64,000 nucleotides of DNA, from NCBI RefSeq assembly GCF_030463535.1, contig NC_132879.1:41353970-41417969 (forward strand), written 5' to 3'. The notes under the pieces are model-generated. The model was given only the letters and a program-made list of their open reading frames with translations, searched no databases and had not been told where the DNA came from. Both the position numbers and the translations under genes were made by a program. Positions 23,001-34,654 of this stretch are shown here, piece by piece (positions within the stretch are counted from its first letter, which is position 1; every line of letters begins with the position of its first letter). The stretch is from Salminus brasiliensis (taxonomy: Eukaryota; Chordata; Actinopteri; Characiformes; Bryconidae).

Positions 23001-26000
23001 AGAACACAAAGTAATTAAAACTTAACAACAACCTAACATACAGGTAGCTAATTAACACACTAGCAATAACAAAACTATATTGTACTTTTGTACTTTTTGC
23101 CATGTCTGTGAAAACTGAAACAAGTGCAAAAATAACGTTAGAGTCTAATAATTCACTAGGAAAACAATATATAAATGTGTTTCAAATATGTTTTTGCTTG
23201 TCAGAATACAATATAACATTAAAATAAACAATCTTAATACAGTATAAAGTAGTAGGGGTGTGTGAAGAAATATGTAAACATATCTAAATGCATTTTCACA
23301 AATCACAATAATATTAATTGCATTATTTGACAAGCAGACAAATTACAAATCTACATGTTTATGTGGGTATGTCTGTCTGACCTTTAAGCACAGATACATG
23401 ATGGCGTCTTGTTCTGTTGGAGAAACTCCTGACGTCAGCGGCCTCTGCATCCTGTAGGTCCACTTTATCATAGCCATACCATCCCAGCAATTCATTCATC
23501 GTGCTTTCTGCAAAGCTCTGAAACACACATGCGCACAAACACACACTATATACGGTGTAGTAAATTCAAAGTCTAAGAATTTCTAATAGAAATAGATACT
23601 GTCACTTTTAAAGGGGCAGTAACCTTCATTGCTACCTGAGTCCATGTGGTTCACCTGTTTCTATGGTTTATGTACCAAAAACAATCAAAATTACTCAGCT
23701 CCCATTGTAAAGTAGGTTTATTAGCAAAATTTACAAACTTTTGGGGCCAGTTTCCGAAAAGGCCCAGTTTTGTTTCCACAGAACAGAACCCCAAATGTCT
23801 GTTTCTTATTTATATGGTTTTGAGCTGACTTTTCTTGTGCTTTCGGGTCAGCAGAATAGAGGCGTGTGGGCATGGAGAGGCGTGTGGGCATGGAGAGGCA
23901 TGTGGGCATGAAGCATTTAGTTTGCACCTTACTATGCAAAAAGAAACCTCAGTGCACAAAAACAAAAACACCTCATTCAATGGACTGTTTTATAGCTTAA
24001 TTTCCATTTGTCTACTGTATACACTGAAGAGTGAATAGAATGCTTTAATTATTGTTGTATCTATTATTTAGATATTAATCTTAAGACTATTGTCATGATT
24101 ATCCAGTATGAACAGAATGTTCTATGCAGCAAAGCTATGCAGTTGCAGGGAAGAATTAAAACATGGGACCTCCAACTGGTCATTTGACTTTAAAGGGTTA
24201 ACCAGTTTTGTTTACGTGAAGGCTATGTAAGATTAAGTGGAATATTCACTATGCATCAATGTCTGTATGCCCACCCCTAAAAAAATAAATGAACCCCACA
24301 AACATTCTGAATTGCTCTTTGTTGGCAAAGAAGGGATACTTCATTATGAACGGTTGACATAAAATCTGGCTAAAGAGCAGAGAGACCTCTTCGCTCCCTC
24401 TGTCTGTTGCAGATTAAAGAGGTAATCTGATTCATGCTTAGCTGAAATCAGAGGAGGACACAAAACACCACAGCTGGGCTTTGGGCTTCCCAGAAATCCC
24501 CCTCCTCTGTAGCCCTCACGTCTACACTCCTCCAGTTCCCCCTTTCCCTTCTCGTCTTCTCTGCTTTCCCCACTCAAGGATCCAATTCATCCTCTTTTCC
24601 CTCGTCCTCCCTTTCCACTCCTCCAGTTGCTTTTAAAGCTCTCTCCTCACTCATCTCTCCTCCAGTTCTCACAACCAAAACAAACAGTTAGGGTGACTCA
24701 CTCGCTCACTCTCTCTCTCTGTTACCTGATTCCTCAGCCCTTCTCTTATTTCACTCTTTCTTGCAAAAACAGGGCAAATTTAGCTCCTCTGCTCTGCCAC
24801 TCATAACATTAATCCACAGAAACGGCTCAGTATAGAAAAAACCTACAACTGTGTGTATGCTCATGCTATTGATGGGAGCTGGCCAAGTCAGAAGGTCTCT
24901 AGAGAAGAACTGTTGTATTGTAGTGTCCTTCAGTATGAGCCTCTAAATGCAGTAAGTTAATGTTCTGTCTTTAACCTGGCTTCTCCATCATAAAATCACA
25001 CTATTTTACAATAAGTAAGGATGCACAGTAATGCCAGAATCATTATATTTAATATTGGGTAATTGCTTAAAAAAGCATTAAACAGAAACTTCTTCAAAAA
25101 AGTATTTTTGAATTGGCTGGTATGTCCCTGCAACAGCTCACAGGAGCATAGCATACTATGCATAGCTTACCATATCAAAGCTTTCCTTTTGATTTAATAC
25201 TGTAATGAGAAGACTGTAGTTATTTTTTTGTAATTGTTTCTGGATGTAGCTGTCTTTCCAGCACTATGTGCATTTAGATATCTAAAGAGATTGTAGTTGG
25301 TTGGCTAGTGTTAGCCTTTTAAGTTCCTCTTTCAATGAGTGGTTAGCTCTAGTCTGAAGCAGTCAGTTTGAGAGAAGTAATGATAAAAAATGGTTGGTTG
25401 GTTTTAGCTTTTAGCTAAGCATTGATACCTGCTTGCTTCCCCATCCTAATCTAGCCTCCTATGCCCAATCCGGTGATGCTATTTCTACATATTTTGTCCA
25501 AGACTATGTGACGCTACATTCAAAAACATTAAATCATACAAGAGAACAGACATAAAGGATAAAAATAAACCCATCATAATAATGTGTAAAATGTTTAAAT
25601 GTGTAAATCAGCTATTATTTAGTAGAATTATATCCAGCCAGATTTTAGAGTTCCGTCCGAAAATATTAGCATTATGAACTAAACTTCACTGAAGTGTAGC
25701 AAGCTGCCATACTAATATGGTGTAACACTCTAGCGAAAAGTTTCGCCTGATTTAATATTTTGGTATTTTTTTGATGTTGAAAAATAGGAGGACATATATA
25801 CACATGGTGAAGAGGGAGGCTACTGCTGCATCCTGTTTCTGGGACATAGCGCTTCTGTAGCCATGACTGAAGCCATTTTTTGAGCCTCCTCGATCCATGA
25901 ACTCACACAAGGACGTGAATGATTGAATACGGGTACAGGAAAAGTTGCTGTCAGGCTGTAGCATGCATGCTTCCCAAAGCAGTCAATGAGTTTGACTGCA

Positions 26001-27543
26001 TCACATTTTCAGGGTTCAAAGGGGCTTTGGTTTTGGTTTTAAATAAAATGAGCAAAGACTGTTATGTAACAGTCTTGGGGTTTTGAAATCAACACATTTT
26101 TTGTTTCTGAAGGAAGACACAGCAGGGTTTGAGGTTCAAGGTATGTCACAAATACAGTCTTCCATTCTAACACACCTTAACTATAGTGCAGATTTTCAGA
26201 CACAGCATAATTTCTGCTGAATCATATGATATTTTTTTGTGAATCCTTTTATCCTTATCATGCATAAAGAGATAACCCAGAAAGTTGTGCTTTCTGTGCA
26301 TCGCCCTGGGTTTATAGCACTTTTTCATAGTAGTGCTTCAGATAAGTGGAGCGCACTGTGTGTGTTCTCATTCTGTTCGCTGTTGAGATTGATTACACGA
26401 AAGACCGCATCAGTGTCCATCTCCCCGAAGATTACGCCAAACCCACACATATTGTTTTACTGTTTTCTCATTAGTGGGAGGTGGGCCTTTCTCCCCCGCT
26501 TCTCCGCAGTTCCCACAATGTTTTTCTTGTTTTTTTTTTTATCTCTGCAGTTCAGACAAACATCTGCTCAGTGTGGGAGTTAGCCCTCTCCCAAATCGCA
26601 GCGAGCGCCGCAGCCAAAGGCAACAAAACCCACGGTGACCCCCTGCTCGAGCTCTGGACGCACTTACATCAGGAGCGTCTACAGTTTCACGTGTTTGGAT
26701 TAAAATTAGTTAAGTTGTAACCCTACACTCTCCGCCTCCATGGATATCATATGCTGCCATCCAAAATGGCTCACACAAAGAGACCTGCGCCGTTTCCTCC
26801 AACTCAGACATGGACACCCTTCAAATGTCTCTCACGCAGAGGTTGTTCTGTAAACCTAGAAGAGACTCCGTGGTACTGCATGTCAAATTTAGCTGCCAGG
26901 ATTTCGCTGAGATGGATGAATCATAGTCTTGCATTAAACTGCTTTGTTTTTTTTTTCATTTAATAATCATATTTGGTCTGGAAAACGCTGTTAAAAGAGC
27001 CTCCAAATGTCACAACAGCACAAGTAGAGCTCAATCTGAAATGAATGACAAACGATGTGAGACAGAAGTCACCGCATTTCACAACGTGAAAAAGCGACCT
27101 CCTTATATCAGCTTAACTGAATCCATAAGCACGTTGCGCTTTGAGGGCACCTAACGTTACGCAAAATGACCGCACAGAGAGCGCACATCTGGGCCAGCTG
27201 CGTATGGTCAAGCGGGCTGGACACTTCAAAATTAACGGTCGTCCCTAAACGACAGTAAACCACACATCGTTTCTATGGACAAATGAAGCCAACCGTGCGC
27301 ATACACAGTAAATCCGCCGCGCGAGCAGCATGTTGAAGCTGCCGCGTCATGGTGTAGCACTTCGGACAACGACGACGACGCACGCTCACTCATTGCGCGC
27401 CCACAAACTTCCAAAGTGAAAGTAAAAAAAAAATACACACTCGCCCGTACCTTCATCTCCTGGCTGACTTCTCTTTTGACGGGATGAGCCGGCTTTCTGC
27501 TCCGCTTGTTTTCCGGTGGCCTCCCTTTTTCCATCTTTGGCAT
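18076..27543 (-). CDS. sobp: Sine oculis binding protein homolog, complete six-exon gene
   Basis: Joined coding exons (minus): 27543-27451, 23517-23382, 22927-22742, 22650-22499, 20472-20371, 20040-18076. Every junction has a GT donor and AG acceptor and the phases are compatible, giving 877 residues; human SOBP is about the same length. The N-terminus ([20 protein letters not shown]) and the [17 protein letters not shown] block match SOBP. FCS-type zinc finger 1 spans about residues 149-189 (C149, C152, C172, C176); finger 2 about 225-257 (C225, C228, C249, C253). A proline-rich tract with [14 protein letters not shown] lies near 428-492, and the protein ends in [14 protein letters not shown], the family C-terminus. 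SOBP is known as a nuclear cofactor of SIX homeoproteins, mutated in the Jackson circler mouse; that role is inferred here. Two VK[TQ]E sites resemble SUMO acceptor sites, but no VIDLT-like SUMO-interaction motif is visible. Alternative: one of two teleost sobp paralogs. Confidence 0.95.
20371..20472 (-). CDS. sobp: sobp coding exon 5 (linker)
   Basis: 102 nt, 34 codons, in phase 0. Acceptor TTTTTCAG|GCT, donor CGA|GTATGC. Encodes [10 protein letters not shown] and a Pro-rich linker ending [14 protein letters not shown] matches the family sequence right after the first finger. Too short to stand out as an open frame; found by splice-phase reading. Confidence 0.85.
21361..21380. repeat. (AC)10 microsatellite in sobp intron 4
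   Basis: Ten AC units in the intron between exons 4 and 5. Confidence 0.9.
21890..22272 (-). mobile_element. Tc1-like transposon relic (copy B) in sobp intron 4
   Basis: Both ends kept: cgatcagccataacatta at the left and ctaatgttatggctga at the right, complementary to each other. In between, the minus strand carries the transposase start (ATG at 22145, then GGCAAGCGTAAG and codons for F-D-K-...-IVM) and a jump to the far end, so it is an internally deleted copy of the MGKRKDL family. Same family as 258-645. Confidence 0.8.
22499..22650 (-). CDS. sobp: sobp coding exon 4 (first FCS zinc finger)
   Basis: 152 nt, acceptor CACTTCCAG, donor AACAAG|GTCTGT. Encodes [18 protein letters not shown] and then [20 protein letters not shown]: a complete C-X2-C...C-X3-C FCS finger. 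The intron on its 5' side is only 91 bp. Confidence 0.95.
22742..22927 (-). CDS. sobp: sobp coding exon 3
   Basis: 186 nt, acceptor CTCCAG, donor ACAG|GTGTGC, phase 1 on both sides. Encodes a Ser-rich linker starting ENSDPKP (human has ENS at the same junction) and ending near [11 protein letters not shown], which corresponds to the IVPLI block ahead of the first zinc finger. Confidence 0.9.
23382..23517 (-). CDS. sobp: sobp coding exon 2
   Basis: 136 nt, begins after TTTCAG and ends AAAG|GTCAGA (phase 0 in, phase 1 out). Encodes [20 protein letters not shown] and continues to HHVSVLK, the most conserved N-terminal block of SOBP. Confidence 0.93.
23518..27450 (-). other. sobp intron 1
   Basis: 3.9 kb between coding exons 1 and 2. 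Apart from the 18-bp tandem repeat at 23860 I see no exon or clear mobile element; 24480-24730 is pyrimidine-rich. Confidence 0.7.
23860..23912. repeat. 18-bp tandem repeat, three units
   Basis: Unit aggcgtgtgggcatggag, two exact copies and a third with changes, in sobp intron 1. Confidence 0.9.
27451..27543 (-). CDS. sobp: sobp coding exon 1
   Basis: Encodes residues 1-31, a basic nuclear-type N-terminus ([16 protein letters not shown]). The donor reads AAG|GTACGG on the minus strand. An in-frame ATG three codons upstream (27552) is possible; I chose 27543 because MPKMEK aligns best with the start known for SOBP. The exon lies in CpG-rich DNA, as expected for a 5' end. Confidence 0.9.
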
Positions 27544-27790
27544 CGTTTGCACTAGAGCGCTGCGAGAGAGCGAGAGCGAGACAGACAGGGAGAGAGAGAC
27601 GCGAAAGCGCTCTCGCTCTGGACACTAAAGTGCACATAGCGGTGCGAACATGCGCGCTGAAACAATGCGCGAGGGGGGAAGGAGTGGGGAGGGGCTCAAG
27701 CTGCAACCAAACACCTGGAGCCCACCTCTCACACACTGCCTGCGAGCAAACTGATGTATATGTGCTGAGCTCTCAGTAGGCCTACTGATA
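27544..27790 (-). promoter_or_regulatory. CpG-rich 5' flank of sobp
   Basis: CpG-dense sequence (gcgcgctg, gcgcgagg, agcgcgagag patterns) directly upstream of the sobp start, in contrast to the AT-rich surroundings. No TATA box seen. The transcription start cannot be set from sequence alone. CpG enrichment also continues through exon 1 to about 27300. Confidence 0.5.
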
Positions 27791-28756
27791 CTGTCTGCTC
27801 TTCATGACACATCATGGTAGAGAACCAGCCCTAACCAGCGTTTCCAACCTGTAACTGACATATATGACCACCTGCATGGTTGGTTCACTTTCTGAACTCA
27901 CCAGCATGCTCCACTTATCCCCCTGTTAAGACCGATCCTGCATGCACTCTTACTAAACACATTTTACTCATATAAGTAATTATATTCAGTTCATTCTGTA
28001 TATTTTAACATAGCGATCATATATCTAATATTAATTTCCAGTCTAACATCAATCTCTGGCTTTCAGTGGTTAAATCTGCAGTTCCATGTACTATTAGCCT
28101 TAGGTCTTTAGCAAAAAAAAAGTGTTTTCCCCACTCTTCCCTATTAAATGACCAGTGTTGGACTAGGGCATGTGGTTCAGAGCTACACAACAAAATCAGC
28201 AGTGTTGCAGAACCAACAATTACAAGTAATATTATGTAGCATTCATAGCTTATAATACACAAAAAACAGCTTCAAAATCATTTTGATGCTCCGCTGATTT
28301 GCAGTAGAGAGAATAGCATCTCTATTGTTGCTACTTCAGGCTCAGCACTTTGGCTACAGCACTTGGAGGAGCTGCATGAGACAAGAACTGCATATCGCTG
28401 CATAAGCCAAGTCATATTTGTGTAAAATTATATAGTATTACTCTATTGCATCAGACAGTTCTGTATCTCTGAGCTTGTCCAGAAATGCATGTATAAAGCA
28501 TGTCCTTCAGAGGGAGCTCCAAAGCTGAATTAAGTATAACTGTGTGCTTTTATCAAGACATGATTAACCTAGCCAAACATGGATGGGGAGAAACAAACCC
28601 ATAAGAGAGCTATATTACCCTTCATAGTGAACTTTAAATGCAGCAGCGCTCTCTTACAGATCAGAGCTATTTTTACTTGTTGATCAGGTTTCGTGTCTTC
28701 ATCTAAATAAATACCAGGACTGAAACTGTAGCAAAATTACAATAATACATTTAAGG
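27791..28756. other. Non-coding stretch upstream of sobp
   Basis: AT-rich, no gene or repeat recognised. Confidence 0.4.
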
Positions 28757-28995
28757 TTGTGCTGTACCGTAGATTGGCAGTGGTTTGCTGAACTTCCCCT
28801 GCTAACCATTGACAGCTCTGTTCTAGAGATTCGTTCACATTGCAGAGAATCGTATTTAGTGCTTCAACATCAGCTTCACAGTGAAGAAAGTCCAGCAGGG
28901 CTTCTACTTTCTGCAAAGACTGAGAAACCTCTACCTCCCATCCTTACCAGAGGGACTGTAGATTGTCAGCTGCATTTTTGCCTGACTAGAAATTC
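28757..28995 (+). mobile_element. LINE relic (3' end of reverse transcriptase)
   Basis: 28891-28960 translates to QQGFYFLQRLRNLYLP followed by remnants of a YRGTI block, a decayed form of the QQRLYFLRRLR segment at the C-terminal end of fish LINE reverse transcriptases. Frame broken shortly after. Confidence 0.65.
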
Positions 28996-29589
28996 CATTG
29001 TACAATGAATGCATAACATAATTATTGCACAGATGTTAGCACATTTGAACTGTATGTGTCTTGCGTAGTGTTATGTTGCTCTGTGTGGCACAATGGTCCT
29101 GGAGAAATGTAAGTTTGCTTCATTGTGTTCTTGTTTTTTTCATTACTGTATTCATTACTGTATGCTTATTTCTTATTTCATACTTTTGCAATGACTCTGT
29201 AAGCTTATTCACACCCATTTCAATTATAAAAGATGGTTCAGGTTCACAAAACAAAAGTGTTTTTTGAGGGCTGATGTCCAGCGTATTTAGATGACTCCCC
29301 TGCCCATATGGTCAAGCCAGCCTCATACTGAGCACTCTAAAATAATCCTAATTTACAATCAGGATTATCCTAACACCACAATCCAAACAGGGAAACTAGA
29401 CCATGGGGCATATAGATGCCAGTGTTTCATGGTGCTTCCGTGTTTGTGTTACCTTCTGGCATTTTCCTTTTAATCAGGAATTATAGTCCTGATTATTATT
29501 ATAGTCAGTTCTATATCAATTATAGTGAGATCTAGCCAAATGTTTTCTGTACTTTCCTAAATCAAAATAGAACTAATTCTATCTCTTTG
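28996..29589. other. Non-coding stretch
   Basis: No gene or repeat recognised. Confidence 0.3.
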
Positions 29590-29860
29590 CATTTTTCAGA
29601 GTTAATGACTGCCCACTTGTCTGGCCTGACACTGAAGACTGACCGCCGGGCTCTCCTGCTAGTTGCCTTGAGCTACTGCCATCTGCTGCAAACTAGTTGC
29701 CATCTCCATTACAGGCAATGCTGAACTATTTGCTACTGTTATAATTAATATTACCAACCATAATTTCTTTTTGCCTTATTACTGGAATCCTGCAGAACTG
29801 CTTTTCAACAATGTTAGCTGTAAAAAGCAATTTACAAATAAAATGTATTTGAATTCAATC
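29590..29860 (+). repeat. Interspersed repeat with fish-type 3' tail
   Basis: Contains gttgccttgagctactgcca and ends gtaaaaagcaatttacaaat followed by aaaatgtatttgaattcaat, a decayed version of the very common fish tail with GAATT repeats. No coding capacity. Confidence 0.55.
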
Positions 29861-31170
29861 TATCTATTAACCAGAGGCTGATTATCCCTATTCTAAGGCA
29901 TCACTCGGTATTTAATATTCAGTATCTTCATGTCTTACAGTAAAGGTGACATTTAGATATTTTTAAATAAATACAACAATCGTGGATGATCAGCAGTCGT
30001 AAGATGAAAAATAAGTTTTACTATTTCTTTCTCTCTCACAGATACAGTGCTGATCTCTGTTTTCATGTTTCGAAGGATCCATGTGTTTATGTGTTTGAAA
30101 GCTCTTTCACTAGAGTGTAGAGTAGCTCAGATTTCAGGCCTATCTGGAGCCCTGTGGCTGACATTGGACCTCAACTAGTAGTAATCATTGCAGCTACGAA
30201 GGTATGACAACAAATCTAAATCAGAATCACTTTTATCCGAAAAGTATGCATGAAAAATTAGACAACATTTAATATGTTGACCATGCATTTTTTCAGTTTT
30301 CAGTGTTGAGCTTGCATCGTGTAACTTTATGTAGAATTGTTATTGCACAAAAATATCCGTTGTGAAATTGTGCTACCAATATAGCATGAAACAAAAACTG
30401 GGATCAGTTTCAAGTTAAAAGCCTAATGTAGATCAGAAATAAGTGTATATGAGCATTGTGTAAATGGTTTACACATTATATATTATATACACATAATGTA
30501 CATTATGATGCTAAAGGTGTCTATTGGAGAGATCACTTAGTTCCTAGCACCAAGTTCCTAAAACAACCTTAAAGTGGATGGTTCTTTAAAGTGATGAACC
30601 AGAATTGTTTAACCTAACCTCTGTTTATTGGTAGTTTGCTGTTAATTACCACGGACATTAATTCTGACACATTTCCATGAACTTATTATTTATTATATTT
30701 AGTCAAATGGGTGTTGCTTGTTGTGTTATGTGCTTAGCATCTTACAGTCATTGCAGTGACATAAAATACTATAAAAGAAGTCACTTAAGTGTATTGTTCA
30801 GTGTTTCTGTGTCATTTAAAATAAATATATTCAGAGATCTAGGCAGTAATAAATATATACATATGCATGCAGGAGATTATGATAATCCCGAATACATTTA
30901 GTCTTTACTCACTAAAACTGCATGTATTTGAGATGTTGCTGAAAAGGATTTCAATTTAGAATAAAATATAATATACTATGACTTTAATGTAAATAAAATA
31001 CATTTAAAACTTCTTGTACTGGCTTCAACTTTTCTCATTTATGATGTGTGATCTGCAATATTCACATTAAATTAATTCATAAACAGTTGGTCACAGAGTT
31101 GACACAAGACGCCATCTAGTGGCCCAATGGTCTAATTACATTATGTGTTGACATGAAATCTGTAATGCGG
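29861..31170. other. Non-coding stretch
   Basis: AT-rich with no recognisable gene. 30550-30610 holds short GGTTCTTTAAAG-type sequence seen in other fish repeats. Confidence 0.3.
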
Positions 31171-31335
31171 GGTGGGCAATTTCAGTCCTGGAGGGCCGGC
31201 TTCTTGCGTTTCCTGTTTGCTTTTCTGGCTCAAATGCACCCGATTCAACTCCGTTAATTGCCAAGTTTAGTAGGTCTGTTAGATCATGGAAATCAGGGAG
31301 ATTTGCTAGACTCCGCCCCCTGTTGCCCACCCCTG
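31171..31335. mobile_element. hAT-like non-autonomous element
   Basis: Ends are GGGGTGGGCAA (31171) and TTGCCCACCCC (31323-31333), inverted repeats of the CAGGGGTGGGCAA type used by hAT-group elements. About 165 bp; related right end at 3865-3937. Target duplication not clear. Confidence 0.7.
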
Positions 31336-31679
31336 CTCTAAATGTATTTCCCTTTGAAGAAACTCACTGCATTGTCATGCTGTGCCACATGATCAGATAT
31401 ACATATATATGTAATGTTTATGGGGCACTTGTCAGTGAAGAAAGCATACTGATTTATTTTAAAATTGCCTTAGTTCTATTGACTGGCCCTTATGGACTGT
31501 TTTTGTAGCTCACTTGCATGTTTTACTGAGCTAATCACTAGCAGGTGGCAGTACACATTGAAAACACATTAAAACTACACTAATTACAAACAAACAAATA
31601 AAGAATACATTGGGATTTTGTGTGAGTGTGATAGTTTCCAGGCCTAACCTTCCCTCGAGGAAGGCCAGTATTTCTGGTT
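31336..31679. other. Non-coding stretch
   Basis: AT-rich; no gene or repeat recognised. Confidence 0.3.
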
Positions 31680-32049
31680 ATCAGAATCAGTACCAAGCTT
31701 TATTGGCAAAATATGTTTATGTCTTTGGTTACACAGTAATTCACAGTGCACAGTAGCAGACAATAAACATTTCACAGTTGGACTAACAAAGACCTGACTT
31801 CTACCACACATTCGCACTGCCACTTATTCTCTCTCTCTGGATGGAGCATACACTGATTGAATACTGATTGAAGAGAATTTTCCCAGCCTCACCAGCTGCT
31901 CTCTGCCTCTGAGAAGGCTGGTGGGTGGAGAAGGTCTAGAATGATGGTGTTAAACACTGAGCTGAAATCAAAGAGAAGGATTCTGGCTGATTGCCCTTGG
32001 CTGGTCAAGGAAATGAAGGATAAGGTGATCTCCCATATTTACCACATCA
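31680..32049. mobile_element. LINE-derived 3' fragment
   Basis: Starts tcagaatcagtaccaagctt then tattggcaaaatatgttt, the usual 3' end of a fish LINE/SINE family, and continues with gatggtgttaaacactgagc, also seen in that context. No open frame. Confidence 0.45.
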
Positions 32050-33345
32050 TCCACAGACAATTAAAAAAACAGCCATTCCATTGTCTTGAAAAATAAATGA
32101 CCCGTGGAGAATATTGAAAACAACTTTCAAAACGGCCAGGTCAGACCGTACCTGCAAGTTCAGCCTAAGAGCAGCCCAAGATGTATAAAGAAGTTCCCAA
32201 CAGTCCTAAAATGTCATCATGGGATCTACAGGTAGGTCTTGCTACAGTTGTCAAAGTACATGCATTTACCATCAGAAACAGAATGCACAAGTTTGATTTT
32301 CAGGGGATGTGTGCAAGGAAGGAACTCTTGCTGCCAGAGCACACCTAGATAGAGACCAGGACTTTTTATTTGGTCATGGTAACAGAAGACATGTTTGGTG
32401 CAAACCCACCACAGCATTTAAGGACAATAACCCATTCCAACTGTGAAGCATGGTGGTGAAAATGTCAGGGTTTAGGGCTGCTTTGCTGCAGCAGGGTCTG
32501 GCAAACTATCTATCATAACTATCTATCATAACTATCTACCCCAGCATTTCTTTCAGAAAATGAACCACTTCCCCTATAAATGTGTTGCAGATACAAATGC
32601 TTTGGTACTCATGCATTTATTTTGTTTGTGCTGGAACTCCACAAACAAGCAGAGAAAAAATCCTTCCACACAGAACTCCAGAAATAGACTGGACAAAATT
32701 ATTGAAAAAATGAATCATGTCTCATTTGTGCTGGCAATATAGAAATCGCATGTTCAACAGTTTAAATGAAGAAAAGGTTATATTGTCCTTGTGTCTGCCA
32801 CACTAATGATGGAAAAAAAGAAAGCATTGTCCAACATTGTGGAAAATTATGAACAATCTCAAGGATGCAAGTCCTTCTCCAGAAATCTTGACACTGTAAC
32901 TAACCTCTCTGGACATGAACAGAAGGGAAAAATTTACTATGAAATCTGGAGACTGTGTTTCAATCACAGTGTAGAACCCAGCGTCAGAAAACTGGGTCTC
33001 CGTCAGAGGTTATGGGTCTTCCAGCAGTTCTGAAGTGGCATGATGTCAGGGGTTCTAATATTTTGGTCATAACTGTATCAGGGGGGACTTGTGTAAAAAA
33101 AATGTGAGACCATCTGTCCAAAAACAGAAGCTGAAGCAGAGGTGAATCATACAACATAGCAATGACTCAACACATTCCAGTAAATCAAGAGTGGCTCAAA
33201 AGAAAGATACAGAAAGTTCTAGAATGGCCAAGAGAAAGCCTAGATCTTAATTCTATGGAGGTGGTTTGGGGTGATTAAACAAACAAATTCTGCATAGAGG
33301 AGTGGGAAAAATCTTCTCACACTCAATGTCATATAATTGTGGTTA
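32050..33345 (+). mobile_element. Tc1-like transposon relics, possibly nested
   Basis: 32440-32500 keeps a decayed KHGGG.VM block (aagcatggtggtgaaaatgt). 33220-33275 translates to VLEWPRESLDLNSMEVVW, a decayed [16 protein letters not shown] block around the third catalytic residue. Between them, 32791-33033 is an unrelated-looking segment (SFSRNLDTVTNLSGHEQKGK), probably a second Tc1-type copy inserted. The three 13-bp repeats actatctatcata are at 32505-32540. Confidence 0.65.
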
Positions 33346-33632
33346 TCTTAATTATCTCAAAATAAAGGAAGAATACCAGCTATTAGAGCATATGTTTACT
33401 TCAGTAAGAATTGGCTAAAATACTTAAATTAATTAAAATTAATATATATTTTTAATACATATAAATAAATATAATGACTACAGAGTGAACAGGTAGTAAT
33501 ACTATAGGCTGAATAGGTAGAATAGGGTTGTGGTCAGAAAATGACATATAGTCATAATGGGCATAAATGTCAGAATAATATTGGGCTTTAAATGATTTCT
33601 TTGAACAGGATCAAAATCATACATACAGGGTT

Positions 33633-33634
<2 letters not shown>

Positions 33635-33713
<79 letters not shown>
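33635..33713. repeat. (AT)39 microsatellite
   Basis: 79 bp of uninterrupted AT, a perfect self-complementary tract. Confidence 0.98.
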
Positions 33714-33716
<3 letters not shown>

Positions 33717-33849
33717 AAGTTTACTGCCTCAGTTTTACATCTTTAGATTTCATAATCTTTTTAATATTTTATTGACAAATATGCCAGTATTAAGCATATT
33801 TTAAGTATTAAGACTTACAGTGTATTTACAGTGTTGACCCTTCAAGTAT

Positions 33850-34200
33850 TGACATACCAAAGACTTCTGCTATTTGCCTTGGCATGCTGGATATTAGCTA
33901 CTGGGCAAAATCCTGACTGATGGCAACCCATTCTTGCTTAATCAGTGCTTGGAGTTGATCACAGTTTCTGTGTTTTTGTTTTGAGGATTGGCCATAGATT
34001 CTCAATAGGATTGACATGTATGTCAAATGAATGACGTTGCAATTCATTGCACTTCATCTGATCACTCCTTACTATCTAGAGTTAATGCAAATTGCCATCA
34101 CTAAAACTGAAGCTGTGAATTTAGTGAAAACCAAGATTTGTCTCAGTCTCAAAACTTTTGGCCTAGATAAAGTCTAGAGAGCTCAGTGCAGACCTCAGAG
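33850..34200 (-). mobile_element. Tc1-like transposase C-terminal relic
   Basis: On the minus strand, 34015-33965 gives NPIENLWPILK (catalytic Glu kept) and, after a frameshift, 33962-33890 gives QLQALIKQEWVAISQDFAQ, the C-terminal helices of a Tc1 transposase, then a stop. It lies 400 bp upstream of the cd24 TATA box. Confidence 0.75.
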
Positions 34201-34496
34201 AAGCCTCTTAGAGGCATTTTTTTTGAACAACTGCAGATTTCAAGATCATCACTTCAAACAACTGGAAGCTTTTGGAATGGCCTGACCTGTATCAAACCTG
34301 GACGTGTGCACGATGCGCAACTGGCATTAGGTTTTGTTTAGTATGAAATGATTTTTGATTATAGTGTGACGACTTTTCACGCATGAAAAAGCGAACAGCT
34401 TAACTCTGACATAGTAATCCCCGAGCCTGTGTAGTTTTAAACATGGCAGATGCGGCTCGGGCTCCTGCGCGTCACTCCTGCTGCTCCTCGGCGCTG

Positions 34497-34504
34497 TATA
34501 AAAA
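34497..34504 (+). promoter_or_regulatory. TATA box of the cd24-like gene
   Basis: TATAAAAA within a GC-rich stretch (ctcggcgctgTATAAAAAgcgcgcg), 88 bp before the ATG; transcription would start near 34525-34535. It is the only good TATA box placed correctly for a gene in this window. Confidence 0.65.
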
Positions 34505-34591
34505 GCGCGCGTCTCATCCGCTTCAGTCTCCCGCAGCGCAGCGCAGCGACACGACGCGACAGTTCAAAGACACTTCCCAGTTCAGCTCACA

Positions 34592-34654
34592 ATGGCTCCC
34601 TTTACAGCGATGCATCTCGGAGCAATCTTCTTTCTAACCTGTTTAACAGCGCAG
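34592..34654 (+). CDS. cd24: cd24-like coding exon 1 (signal peptide)
   Basis: ATG at 34592 (context cacaATGg), 21 codons to CAG|GTATGG. About 88 bp downstream of the TATA box, leaving room for a ~60-nt leader. Confidence 0.78.

Noticed and set aside
26239..26720. Overlapping plus-strand open frames in sobp intron 1
   Set aside because: No domain, wrong strand for sobp, and no splice or promoter support.
27386..27779. Open frames on both strands around sobp exon 1
   Set aside because: Explained by the CpG-rich leader; only the MPKMEK frame matches a known protein.
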